A stretch of 6,481 nucleotides of DNA, from NCBI GenBank assembly GCA_017391435.1, contig JAFOYS010000298.1:1-6481 (forward strand), in the 5' to 3' direction. Under the pieces are notes generated by a model that was given only the letters and a program-made list of their open reading frames with translations, had not been told where the DNA came from and did not search any database. Source of the DNA: Alistipes sp. Its GTDB lineage: Bacteria; Bacteroidota; Bacteroidia; Bacteroidales; Rikenellaceae. Below are positions 1 to 6,481 of this stretch, piece by piece; within the stretch, counting starts at the first letter, position 1; each line of letters begins with the position of its first letter. Made by a program: the position numbers and the translations under genes.

Positions 1-1269
1 AAACAGAACACTGATTTTTGCATCCTGGTCAATCTTTGAAAGAATGCCCTTTGGCAGATAGAAACGACCTGTGTGGTTACGCTCGTTGTTCTGTGATGCA
101 CGACCAATGCGGAAGTGTCCGTCACCCTTGTCGTCTACCTCTACATAGGCGTAGTTCCAAGTACGCTCGCCTCTATCTGGAGGGGTGGTATAGCCCTTCT
201 CGAGCCAGAGCTTTTTGCTCTCCTCTGGCACACCGGCAATAGAGTGAAGGTACATATTGCAGACTGAATATCCATCAGCAAATGGAATGTTTGCATCAAT
301 AGTATCTGCAAAATCAGGTGTAATCCAGTTAAGATCATCCTCAAAGAAGACTGTTCCGATAGGGTTGCTGTCCATACTTACGCGAGCCATTGGAGCAGCG
401 TCCTCAGCATAGCCCTGAATCATCACAATATCGTCAATCTCATAACCTGCAGGGGCTGTGAGCTTGAGGTAGATGTTTGTTGCGATATTCTTCTTGAGCG
501 AGAAGTTTGCAGTAGCCTTTGTCCAGCCGCTTGCAGTACTCTCAACGCTATACGCAAATGGGAACCAATCCTTGCCATTGTCGCCCGCAAAGATCTTGAA
601 CTCAGAGCTATTTACAGCACCATTGCGGTTGTTGATGTTAAACGAGAAGCGGAAGAACTCATCGCCATAGATTGCAATAGGGCCAATCTCTACCTGCTGA
701 TCACTCTCAGAGAAGTAGAGCGAGTTACCACCCGATGCACCCTCAATATTTGAAGGGTTTGAAGATGAGATAACCAGATTTCCATCATACACAATAAGAT
801 TTGAGCCGAAACCTGTTGTTCCCCAGTCATCAAAGCGGTTGATATTTATATCCTCAGCAACTGCCGCCTCGCCAAAGGTCTCGCAGTAGTATGAGAGCTG
901 CTCATCGGCACCACGCTGGTTGATTGTTACCTGCTCCTTAACACCCTCAAGAGTATCAAAGACAAGTGTTGCTACACGAGCGGCATCGTTGTTAGGCGCA
1001 ATAGTTACAAAGACCTCTGTAGTGCCGGCTGGTGCCGCCTTAGGTGTAACATCAATCCAAGACGAAGCCTCGCCCTCAACATTGAGAATCCAGTAGGTGC
1101 TCGATGTGATGTTGAGAATAACCTGTCCGCCATTGCTGTCAATACCGCGGCGATTGGCCTCAATAGTTACTCGGTCAGAGCTTACCTGATGCTCTACACT
1201 CTGCTCGCTCTGGCAAGCAACTGCAGAGAGGGTAAGTGCTGCGATAATAATGTTAAATATCTTCTTCAT
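1..1269 (-). CDS. BACON-domain surface lipoprotein with two jelly-roll-like modules, 3' end missing
   Basis: Translating the minus strand from the ATG at 1269-1267 gives 423 residues with no stop before the left edge, so the C-terminus is missing. The start is MKKIFNIIIAALTLS followed by AVAC, a lipoprotein signal peptide with Cys19. Residues about 40-120 fit a BACON domain: SNGGQVILNI, SSWIDVTPKAAPAGT, VTIAPNN, and an ending VTINQRG. Residues about 129-285 look like a jelly-roll module of the choice-of-anchor type: CETFGEA, GGNSLYFS, FRFSFNINNR, then DNGKDWFPF and GYEIDDIVM. A second similar module starts about 304 (IGTVFFEDDLNW) and includes HFRIGRAS and GRFYLPKGILSKID near 384-412. No catalytic motif is visible so far; an enzymatic or binding domain could lie in the missing part. 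It follows the phosphoesterase gene by 12 bases. It is probably an accessory surface-binding lipoprotein of the same SusCD-type system. The reading frame is firm, the BACON call good, the jelly-roll calls moderate. Confidence 0.85.
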   Translation of the reverse strand, partial: MKKIFNIIIAALTLSAVACQSEQSVEHQVSSDRVTIEANRRGIDSNGGQVILNITSSTYWILNVEGEASSWIDVTPKAAPAGTTEVFVTIAPNNDAARVATLVFDTLEGVKEQVTINQRGADEQLSYYCETFGEAAVAEDININRFDDWGTTGFGSNLIVYDGNLVISSSNPSNIEGASGGNSLYFSESDQQVEIGPIAIYGDEFFRFSFNINNRNGAVNSSEFKIFAGDNGKDWFPFAYSVESTASGWTKATANFSLKKNIATNIYLKLTAPAGYEIDDIVMIQGYAEDAAPMARVSMDSNPIGTVFFEDDLNWITPDFADTIDANIPFADGYSVCNMYLHSIAGVPEESKKLWLEKGYTTPPDRGERTWNYAYVEVDDKGDGHFRIGRASQNNERNHTGRFYLPKGILSKIDQDAKISVLF

Positions 1270-1281
1270 AGCTATATGCTT
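1270..1281 (-). other. 12-base intergenic leader, no Shine-Dalgarno
   Basis: On the minus strand the gap reads AAGCATATAGCT between the TAA of the phosphoesterase gene and the next ATG. No AGGAGG-like motif, terminator or promoter is visible, so the downstream lipoprotein gene is probably read from the same transcript. Confidence 0.6.
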
Positions 1282-3246
1282 TTACTTAAAGTATGTTGCA
1301 GTGTCAAACTTATTTCTCTTGCCACGACCTGTTAGTGTCTGGGTGAACTCCTCGCCAAAGCGGTTTGTAACCTTGATTGTAAGGTCTGTGTCATCCTCTT
1401 TGGTCTTTACCATCCACATATGAGCTGTGCGGACAGAGGCGTGCTCCTCAATCAGCTCACCAAGTTTGCCAAGCACTACATCTGTTGTAGCAGTGTGGAG
1501 TGGATCGCGGTCAAATACGCGAGTGACAGTAAGTGGGGTAGAGTTGCCCTCTTCGGTAACCTCTATCTTCCACTGTGAGTCGTAGTCCCAAATGTTGATA
1601 TAGATAACATTGTCATCAAGATCCTTGTAGTCATCACCAGCTGTATCGCGAGCAGGCTCCTGCTTTGAGAGGTAGCTTGTCCAACGCTCACGCATAACAT
1701 TATTCATATCATATGCGCGGAACTGCATACTCTTGTCAAAACCGATTGACTTGTAGTACCACTTATGCTCCCTGCCCTTAAACTCAAAGACTGCATAACC
1801 TGCAGGGGTACCATCTCGGTTGATACCGCGACCCTCAAGCAGTGAGGCTGATGAGCTCTGCCACCAAGTCTCGCATACAGCACCAACATTATGCTCTATA
1901 ATATTGCTATTAATCTCCATAGTCATATTATAGTGGGCGTGACCGGTCATAATATGAACATTTGCAAAACCACTAAGCAGCGCAAGAACCTCGTCGGTAT
2001 TTGTCATATGCTTCTGAACCTTGAATGATGAGTTGCGGTTTGAGTGGAACTGACAGTGTGAGCAGATAACAATCGGAGTGCTCTTGTCTGCAATATGAGC
2101 AAGATCCTGCTTGAGCCACTCAAGCTGCACCTTGTCTACACGCTCGTGGTAGTTGCGCTCGCCAACAAAACCGTTCGATCCGTTAGTGTTGATCCACTCA
2201 ATATTATCCAGGACAATGTAGTGTACCTCGCCCAAGTTAAATGAGTAGTATGTCGGAGCAACAGTTGTGCGGTAGATCTTAGAGCCATTATTGTCGCCAC
2301 GAACATATGGGTTGTTATCGTGGTTACCCATACAGTTGAAGATCATCATAGGGTAGTTCTTCATCTTTGAAACCCAACTTGCAGGCATAAAACCGGTCTT
2401 GTACCAGTGTGCATCCCAAGTAATATCTCCCAGAGTGATGAGGAATGTATTCTGACCATAAGCAGTAGCAAGATTCTTGCTGTCGGTCATAAAGCCCTGA
2501 TCAAACTGCTTGATGTCGTTAATAGCATTCTGACCTATACCACGGTCTGAGAGGTGAAGGTCGGCAGCAAATAGCACCTGATGGTTTGTTGTATTTGCCT
2601 GTTTGAGCTCAAAGTTGCACTGCTCGTGCAGATTTGGATCAATAGATACACCCTTCCAGAAGCCTGGAACAGCATTGTTACCTGTTGCAGGGAGATATCC
2701 AGATGGCAGTGAGATAAAGACATAACCAAAGCGCTTGTCACTCTGGAGCCAGTAGAATCCCTGCTCGTCGGTCTGTGTAAAGTTTACACCGTCAGATACC
2801 CATACGCCAGCAATACCTGTTTGACCAACGTGAACGATACCTCTGAGCGAGTAGCCCTCCTTCTCTGGCACCTCAAGGCTAAGAGTTAACCATACGGTTA
2901 CAGGAGCAACCTTCTGCATCTTCTCACCACGGTATATATATATTGTATACTGGCCCTGAGGCATCTCAGGTGCAAGGAAGAGTGCCGATGTGTCGTCTAC
3001 AGAGACAATCTCTGTAGTGTACTCAGTACCATCCTCTGCGCGGAAGACAATCTTGTCGCCAACAACAAAACCGATACCCTGAATCTCAATCTCCTTACCC
3101 TTGAATACAGTAATCTCACTATTTAGAAAGGCCTGTTTTACAAGTCGGGTCTGGTACTGATATTCTGGATACTCCTCGCTCTTACAGCCAGTAGCAAGCG
3201 ATGCTATGGCCGCAAGCATAAGCAATATTCTGCAAATATTCTTCAT
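1282..3246 (-). CDS. Surface lipoprotein metallophosphoesterase (calcineurin-like, MetallophosN/MetallophosC type) with N-terminal IPT/TIG-like domain
   Basis: This complete 654-residue protein probably hydrolyses a phosphomonoester or phosphodiester using a two-metal centre; the substrate is unknown. The signal peptide ends in LATGC with lipidated Cys21, followed by KSEE, an acidic sequence like Bacteroidota surface-export signals. Residues about 30-118 look like an IPT/TIG-type beta domain (IEIQGIGF, APEMPQGQYTIYI). Residues about 130-215 fit the MetallophosN beta domain (LRGIVHVGQTGIAGVWVSDG). The catalytic domain, about 223-440, has every expected motif in order: D229-x-H231 in AADLHLSD, G273-D274 in LGDITWD, GNHD at 307-310, H397 in ICSHCQFH, and GHAH at 435-438. 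Residues about 455-650 match the MetallophosC region (INIWDYDSQWKIEV, then FDRDPLH). It ends in TAA, 12 bases before the next gene. It is the only enzyme seen in this operon. The superfamily call is very firm; the IPT-like call is weaker and rests on pattern only. Confidence 0.93.
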   Translation of the reverse strand: MKNICRILLMLAAIASLATGCKSEEYPEYQYQTRLVKQAFLNSEITVFKGKEIEIQGIGFVVGDKIVFRAEDGTEYTTEIVSVDDTSALFLAPEMPQGQYTIYIYRGEKMQKVAPVTVWLTLSLEVPEKEGYSLRGIVHVGQTGIAGVWVSDGVNFTQTDEQGFYWLQSDKRFGYVFISLPSGYLPATGNNAVPGFWKGVSIDPNLHEQCNFELKQANTTNHQVLFAADLHLSDRGIGQNAINDIKQFDQGFMTDSKNLATAYGQNTFLITLGDITWDAHWYKTGFMPASWVSKMKNYPMMIFNCMGNHDNNPYVRGDNNGSKIYRTTVAPTYYSFNLGEVHYIVLDNIEWINTNGSNGFVGERNYHERVDKVQLEWLKQDLAHIADKSTPIVICSHCQFHSNRNSSFKVQKHMTNTDEVLALLSGFANVHIMTGHAHYNMTMEINSNIIEHNVGAVCETWWQSSSASLLEGRGINRDGTPAGYAVFEFKGREHKWYYKSIGFDKSMQFRAYDMNNVMRERWTSYLSKQEPARDTAGDDYKDLDDNVIYINIWDYDSQWKIEVTEEGNSTPLTVTRVFDRDPLHTATTDVVLGKLGELIEEHASVRTAHMWMVKTKEDDTDLTIKVTNRFGEEFTQTLTGRGKRNKFDTATYFK

Positions 3247-3256
3247 AATTCAAATG
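3247..3256 (-). other. 10-base intergenic leader, no Shine-Dalgarno
   Basis: On the minus strand the gap reads CATTTGAATT between the TAA of the DUF5689-type gene and the ATG of the phosphoesterase gene. The preceding 20 bases, inside the upstream gene, are also AT-rich and lack a purine-rich ribosome-binding motif. The tight spacing implies one transcript, possibly with translational coupling. Confidence 0.6.
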
Positions 3257-5344
3257 TTATAATCTACTACTTAAACGAATAAGACCGATTTTGGTATTTC
3301 CAGTTGGGTCAATTGCCGATGTATTCTTTGAACGCATATTCTGCGATACGCGCATACGAATAACCAAGTTTGGAACATTCTTACACTGCTCTGGTAGGTC
3401 AATAGAGTAGAGCTTTTGACCATAAGAGATGCTTGAGTTTGCAGCAATAATCTCCTTTACAGGTATCCACTCATCTGCTGGAGTATTCTCGCTTGTTGAG
3501 TACTCAATCATATAGTACATAGGGCCACCACTTGAGCTACACATAGCTAAATCAAGTGACAACTGACCCTCAACGCCTGTAGTGTTTGTTGTAATAATCC
3601 ACGCTACACCGTCGCAGTCTGTAATTCTGTTGTAGTTATTGCCCCACCAGTTAATGGCAGAGACAGTAAAGTATGTTACACCCTCAGCAGTAGCATAGAG
3701 TGGATACCACTTGCCATTCTGCTCATTGAGTGTTGCTGGTGTACAACGAGCCCAAGAGTCTGACAGATAGATAGATACACTTGACGAGCCAAGTACCACA
3801 CCCTCGTTTGATGCAGAGGTGATAAGGTGGCCAACACCGATGTTGGCATTAATCTTGTCTATCTGCTTTTTAGCTGTCCAAGGACCAATCTGCATAACGG
3901 TCTTTGCACGACGAGTAGCTGGGTCGTCAGAGACCTTGTCATCCTCTATTGAGCGCATACGAATGTGGAAGACAGCCTTATCATCCTTTGTTCGGCGCAT
4001 AACTACACCTGTAATATCGCCAGAACCCTCAGGAATTAGGCGCAGAGCGCGGAACTTTGCACTGCGACGAGTATAGAGCTCAGCAATATTATCCTGCTTG
4101 TCGCGCAGAGGCTGCACATACTCGTGGTAGAAGGTGTTAAATGGCTGAGAGTAGCTATATGCGTAGTCCAAGTAGTCACCGTTAAAGTCCTCATTAACAT
4201 TTACATAAGTGCCATAAGGGACAAGATACTCTACATTCTTTAGTGTTACAAGACAGTGCTCGTAACGCTCAAGATCTGTTGCAGAGGTAATCTCTATTGG
4301 AGCAATACCAGAAGATGGCTCTGCAAACTTTACGCGTGAACTTGGGAAGCCGGCAAGCTTTGAGGCAAAGGTGCTCTCGTCAGTGCCAACGCCCTTATCC
4401 AGTGTAAATGCCATATCCTTGAGGTGGAGAGTTACGAGTGTTCCCAATGGGTAGATATTTGAGTCTACATCCTCAAACTCTACACAGATACCTGCGCCAC
4501 TCTCGTCCATTACAATCATATGTGTGTCATCAAAGTTGCCACAAGTAGGGTCGCTAACAACATAGCCCTGTACATAGATATTGTCTGCAATAACGCCAGT
4601 TCCCTCGTCAAGCAGCGAAATAGTCTGGAGGATAGTCCACTTATCGGCTGCCTTAAAGTCCTCAGAAGTACCCTGACGGATATAGAGAATATGCTCAATA
4701 TCGGTACCGATTGCGCGAAACTTTACAGAGGATACACGCTCCTCGTTTGTAGGGTTCTCAGTAACCACAAGCTCCTGATACTCACCCATCTTGTCGCCAA
4801 GAGTGAGCCAACCGCCGTTGTTGGTAACCTCAGCCTTCCACTCAATATTTGAGTTGACACGAATCTTAAATCTCTCGCCAAACTCGTTTACAATCTTTGT
4901 ATCCTCAGGGTAGTCGTATGCCAGCTCCATAGTTGGCTGGTTGGCAACCTGATTGAATGTGATTGTACCCATAACCTTACCGCGAGAAACGATGTTCATC
5001 TCGCAGGTACGAGGATATGCTGTCTCATTCTTAAAGACCTTGATAGAGATCAGTGCATCGTCCTTACCCTCAGAAGGCCAAGCCTTACACCACTCATTAT
5101 CCTCCTCATATGTAGGTAGCAACTGCCACTCGCCGATGTTTGAGTAGAGAATAAACTCATACTTCTCACCGCCAAGTGAGGCGTTAATCTCGCTTAGAGC
5201 CACCTGCTGACCGTCTACAATCTGGAGAATCTCCACATCTGAGCCATAAGTAACCTCCTTTTGCTGACAAGAGACTACTGTCAGTGCAGCAATAAGGGTC
5301 AACAAGGCAAGCCCTCTCTGTATTATATATAGTATATTTTTCAT
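3257..5344 (-). CDS. SusD-linked surface lipoprotein: two BACON-like domains, DUF5689-like region, beta-rich C-terminal module
   Basis: This complete 695-residue protein has no catalytic motif that I can see. The N-terminus is a lipoprotein signal peptide: MKN, a hydrophobic stretch to about residue 24, then VVSC with lipidated Cys26, followed by QQKE, which suits surface export. Residues about 35-133 look like a BACON domain (SNIGEWQL, a conserved Trp, an ending FNQVA). Residues about 138-225 look like a second one (SNIEWKAEV, GGWLTLGD, an ending YIRQG). Residues about 235-465 resemble DUF5689: NIYVQGYVVSDPTCGNF, then IVMDESGAGICVEF and PLGTLVTLHLKDM. Residues about 478-695 form a Trp- and Tyr-rich beta module resembling the jelly-roll regions that often end such proteins. 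BACON domains are thought to be ligand-binding or spacer modules in Bacteroidota surface proteins. Its place directly after susD suggests an accessory surface glycan- or ligand-binding protein, which is inference. The MKN start is chosen because the signal peptide begins there. Confidence 0.82.
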   Translation of the reverse strand: MKNILYIIQRGLALLTLIAALTVVSCQQKEVTYGSDVEILQIVDGQQVALSEINASLGGEKYEFILYSNIGEWQLLPTYEEDNEWCKAWPSEGKDDALISIKVFKNETAYPRTCEMNIVSRGKVMGTITFNQVANQPTMELAYDYPEDTKIVNEFGERFKIRVNSNIEWKAEVTNNGGWLTLGDKMGEYQELVVTENPTNEERVSSVKFRAIGTDIEHILYIRQGTSEDFKAADKWTILQTISLLDEGTGVIADNIYVQGYVVSDPTCGNFDDTHMIVMDESGAGICVEFEDVDSNIYPLGTLVTLHLKDMAFTLDKGVGTDESTFASKLAGFPSSRVKFAEPSSGIAPIEITSATDLERYEHCLVTLKNVEYLVPYGTYVNVNEDFNGDYLDYAYSYSQPFNTFYHEYVQPLRDKQDNIAELYTRRSAKFRALRLIPEGSGDITGVVMRRTKDDKAVFHIRMRSIEDDKVSDDPATRRAKTVMQIGPWTAKKQIDKINANIGVGHLITSASNEGVVLGSSSVSIYLSDSWARCTPATLNEQNGKWYPLYATAEGVTYFTVSAINWWGNNYNRITDCDGVAWIITTNTTGVEGQLSLDLAMCSSSGGPMYYMIEYSTSENTPADEWIPVKEIIAANSSISYGQKLYSIDLPEQCKNVPNLVIRMRVSQNMRSKNTSAIDPTGNTKIGLIRLSSRL

Positions 5345-5362
5345 ATCGTAAATCTTGAATTT
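5345..5362 (-). other. 18-base intergenic leader, no Shine-Dalgarno
   Basis: This AT-rich gap separates the SusD stop (TAG) from the ATG of the 695-residue lipoprotein. On the minus strand it reads AAATTCAAGATTTACGAT directly before ATG. There is no AGGAGG-like motif at normal spacing, and no room for a terminator hairpin or a promoter. This fits Bacteroidota, which commonly start genes without a Shine-Dalgarno, and supports co-transcription. Confidence 0.6.
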
Positions 5363-6481
5363 CTACTCAATACCTCTCTCTACAGCGTTCTTTGACCACC
5401 ATACAGGTGTCTTCATATCGTCTCCACCATAGTATACCTTCTTAAGTCGAGTAACGACCTGACCGTAGTTCTCTGCATTGGTAATTGTTGTGTTGTCTGG
5501 ATAGCAGAAACGACGCGGAAGAATATGGTCGTTACTTGTAGCCTGACCGATCGGAAGAGAAGGATAACCTGTACGACGGTACTCGTGCCAAGCCTCAAAG
5601 CCGGTCCAGAACAGAGCAATATACTTCTGGTTCATAATTGTCTCCAACTCGTGTGTATATGGAGCCTTGCCCAAGAAGCGCTCTACGGTAAGCTCTGTGA
5701 TAGATGTACCTGCAGGGTCTACACTGCTCCAGTAGGCAATAGATGCCTTGATAGCGTTTGTGTAGTAGCTCTTTGCAAGGCTCTCACCACCAGGAATCCA
5801 GCCGCGCCAAATAGCCTCGCAGAAGACAAATAGCACCTCATCATACTTCATAAATGAGAGTGGTGAGCTATATGAGCCAAGTGTCGCTTGGTTTATATAG
5901 GCAATATTCTTCTCACCCTCAATCTCCGATGTCGGCATACCACTTGGGTAACCATTCCACGCTGCGCCATTCTGTGTATAGTAGATTGGCAGACGAGGGT
6001 CACCTGGAAGTCTCATCATATTGATTGCAGTAATACAAGCCTTACGAGGAGAGGCAAACTGTGCAAGGGTGTATGAACCAAAGCAGTTTACAAATGGCTC
6101 AACATCGTCAAAGTAGAGCGTAGCATTGTCCGCATTGCTTGTAAATACAGGGTAGCGGTTTGGATTGAGATAGATCTCCTGAATTTTCTTGCCTACATTG
6201 AACACCTCATCGCGGTTGCTCAGACGCATCAGCAGACGCAAGTAGATTGAGTTGTTAAACTTACGCCACTTGTTAATGTCACCATTGTATAGTAGGTCGC
6301 GAGATGCCTCAAATGGAGCAGATGCATTGTAGAGACTATTCGCTTGCTCAAGCTGCTCAAAGAGCTTCTCGTATACCTGCTGCTGAGTGTCAAACTTTGG
6401 CTTGTTGATCTTCTGGCCGTTGATGTTTCCAAAGGCCTCAGAGTAAGGCACATCACCAAAACAGTCTGTAAGGTTTGACAT
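5363..6481 (-). CDS. SusD/RagB family nutrient-binding outer-membrane lipoprotein (SusD-like_2 type), 5' end missing
   Basis: SusD-type proteins are surface lipoproteins that bind ligand and cap a SusC TonB-dependent channel in the outer membrane. The 372 visible residues carry typical SusD-like_2 signatures: GDVPYSEA near residue 9, GDINKWRKFNNS followed by LRLLMRLSN at about 67-89, GDPRLPIYY near 160, a helical stretch with YDEVLFVFCEA near 213, the block QKYIALFWTGFEAWHEYRRT at 285-304, PRRFCYP at 322, and a VWW-containing end near 360, with a TAG stop. The ATG at the very edge is almost certainly internal. GDVPYSEA normally lies well inside the mature protein, the family is usually about 500-550 residues long, and no signal peptide or lipobox is present, so roughly 130-170 residues lie outside the window. 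A susC-like gene is expected immediately upstream. Next in the operon, after 18 bases, is the DUF5689/BACON lipoprotein. The family call is firm; the ligand is unknown. Confidence 0.93.
   Translation of the reverse strand: MSNLTDCFGDVPYSEAFGNINGQKINKPKFDTQQQVYEKLFEQLEQANSLYNASAPFEASRDLLYNGDINKWRKFNNSIYLRLLMRLSNRDEVFNVGKKIQEIYLNPNRYPVFTSNADNATLYFDDVEPFVNCFGSYTLAQFASPRKACITAINMMRLPGDPRLPIYYTQNGAAWNGYPSGMPTSEIEGEKNIAYINQATLGSYSSPLSFMKYDEVLFVFCEAIWRGWIPGGESLAKSYYTNAIKASIAYWSSVDPAGTSITELTVERFLGKAPYTHELETIMNQKYIALFWTGFEAWHEYRRTGYPSLPIGQATSNDHILPRRFCYPDNTTITNAENYGQVVTRLKKVYYGGDDMKTPVWWSKNAVERGIE

Noticed and set aside
18..670. Short open frames on both strands at the left end
   Set aside because: They overlap the continuous minus-strand frame from 1269 to 1, which has a signal peptide and BACON motifs; the short ones have neither.
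2932..2951. Near-palindromic run of TA repeats that might be a promoter or operator
   Set aside because: It encodes the TIYIYRG strand of the phosphoesterase N-terminal domain and lies about 300 bases inside the gene; codon content explains it.
3001..3013. Small inverted repeat AGAGA-CAA-TCTCT that could form a hairpin
   Set aside because: The stem is only five base pairs, lies within coding sequence, has no T-tract and is expected by chance.
4520..4852. Plus-strand open frame of 110 codons
   Set aside because: It lies fully antisense within the well-supported DUF5689/BACON lipoprotein gene, has no recognisable domain, and its composition is what a shadow frame would give.
5318..5341. AT-rich stretch at the start of the DUF5689-type gene as a possible promoter
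   Set aside because: It is codons for the signal peptide (MKNILYII) and lies after the start codon; no Bacteroides-type -7 TAnnTTTG with a -33 element is apparent.
5525..5833. Plus-strand open frame of 102 codons
   Set aside because: It is antisense to the conserved C-terminal part of the SusD gene, where the minus-strand protein shows family motifs; the plus-strand translation shows no domain.

Overview
The window reads as part of one Bacteroidota (Bacteroidales-like) operon for cell-surface lipoproteins, transcribed entirely from the minus strand, right to left. The phylum call rests on a SusD-type protein, BACON and DUF5689-type modules, lipoprotein signal peptides followed by polar or acidic residues, and starts with no Shine-Dalgarno sequence. 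The genus cannot be fixed. There are no RNA genes, insertion sequences, CRISPR arrays or long non-coding stretches, and no clear promoter or terminator.

Layout in transcription order: (1) 6481-5363, the C-terminal two thirds or so of a SusD/RagB-family lipoprotein of the SusD-like_2 type, cut by the right edge; (2) 5344-3257, a complete 695-residue lipoprotein with two BACON-like domains, a DUF5689-like region and a beta-rich C-terminal module; (3) 3246-1282, a complete 654-residue lipoprotein phosphoesterase of the calcineurin-like superfamily, with all the usual metal-site motifs and flanking N- and C-terminal family domains; (4) 1269-1, the first 423 residues of another lipoprotein with one BACON-like domain and two apparent jelly-roll modules, running off the left edge without a stop. 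The gaps are only 18, 10 and 12 bases, so the four genes are very probably co-transcribed.

How they may work together (inference): SusD lipoproteins act as lids on SusC TonB-dependent outer-membrane channels, so a susC-like gene is expected just beyond the right edge. The two BACON proteins look like surface ligand-binding or spacer proteins. The phosphoesterase is the only enzyme visible, and no glycoside hydrolase, polysaccharide lyase or peptidase is seen. The locus is therefore a SusCD-type uptake system whose substrate may carry a phosphoester, but the substrate is not determinable from this sequence.
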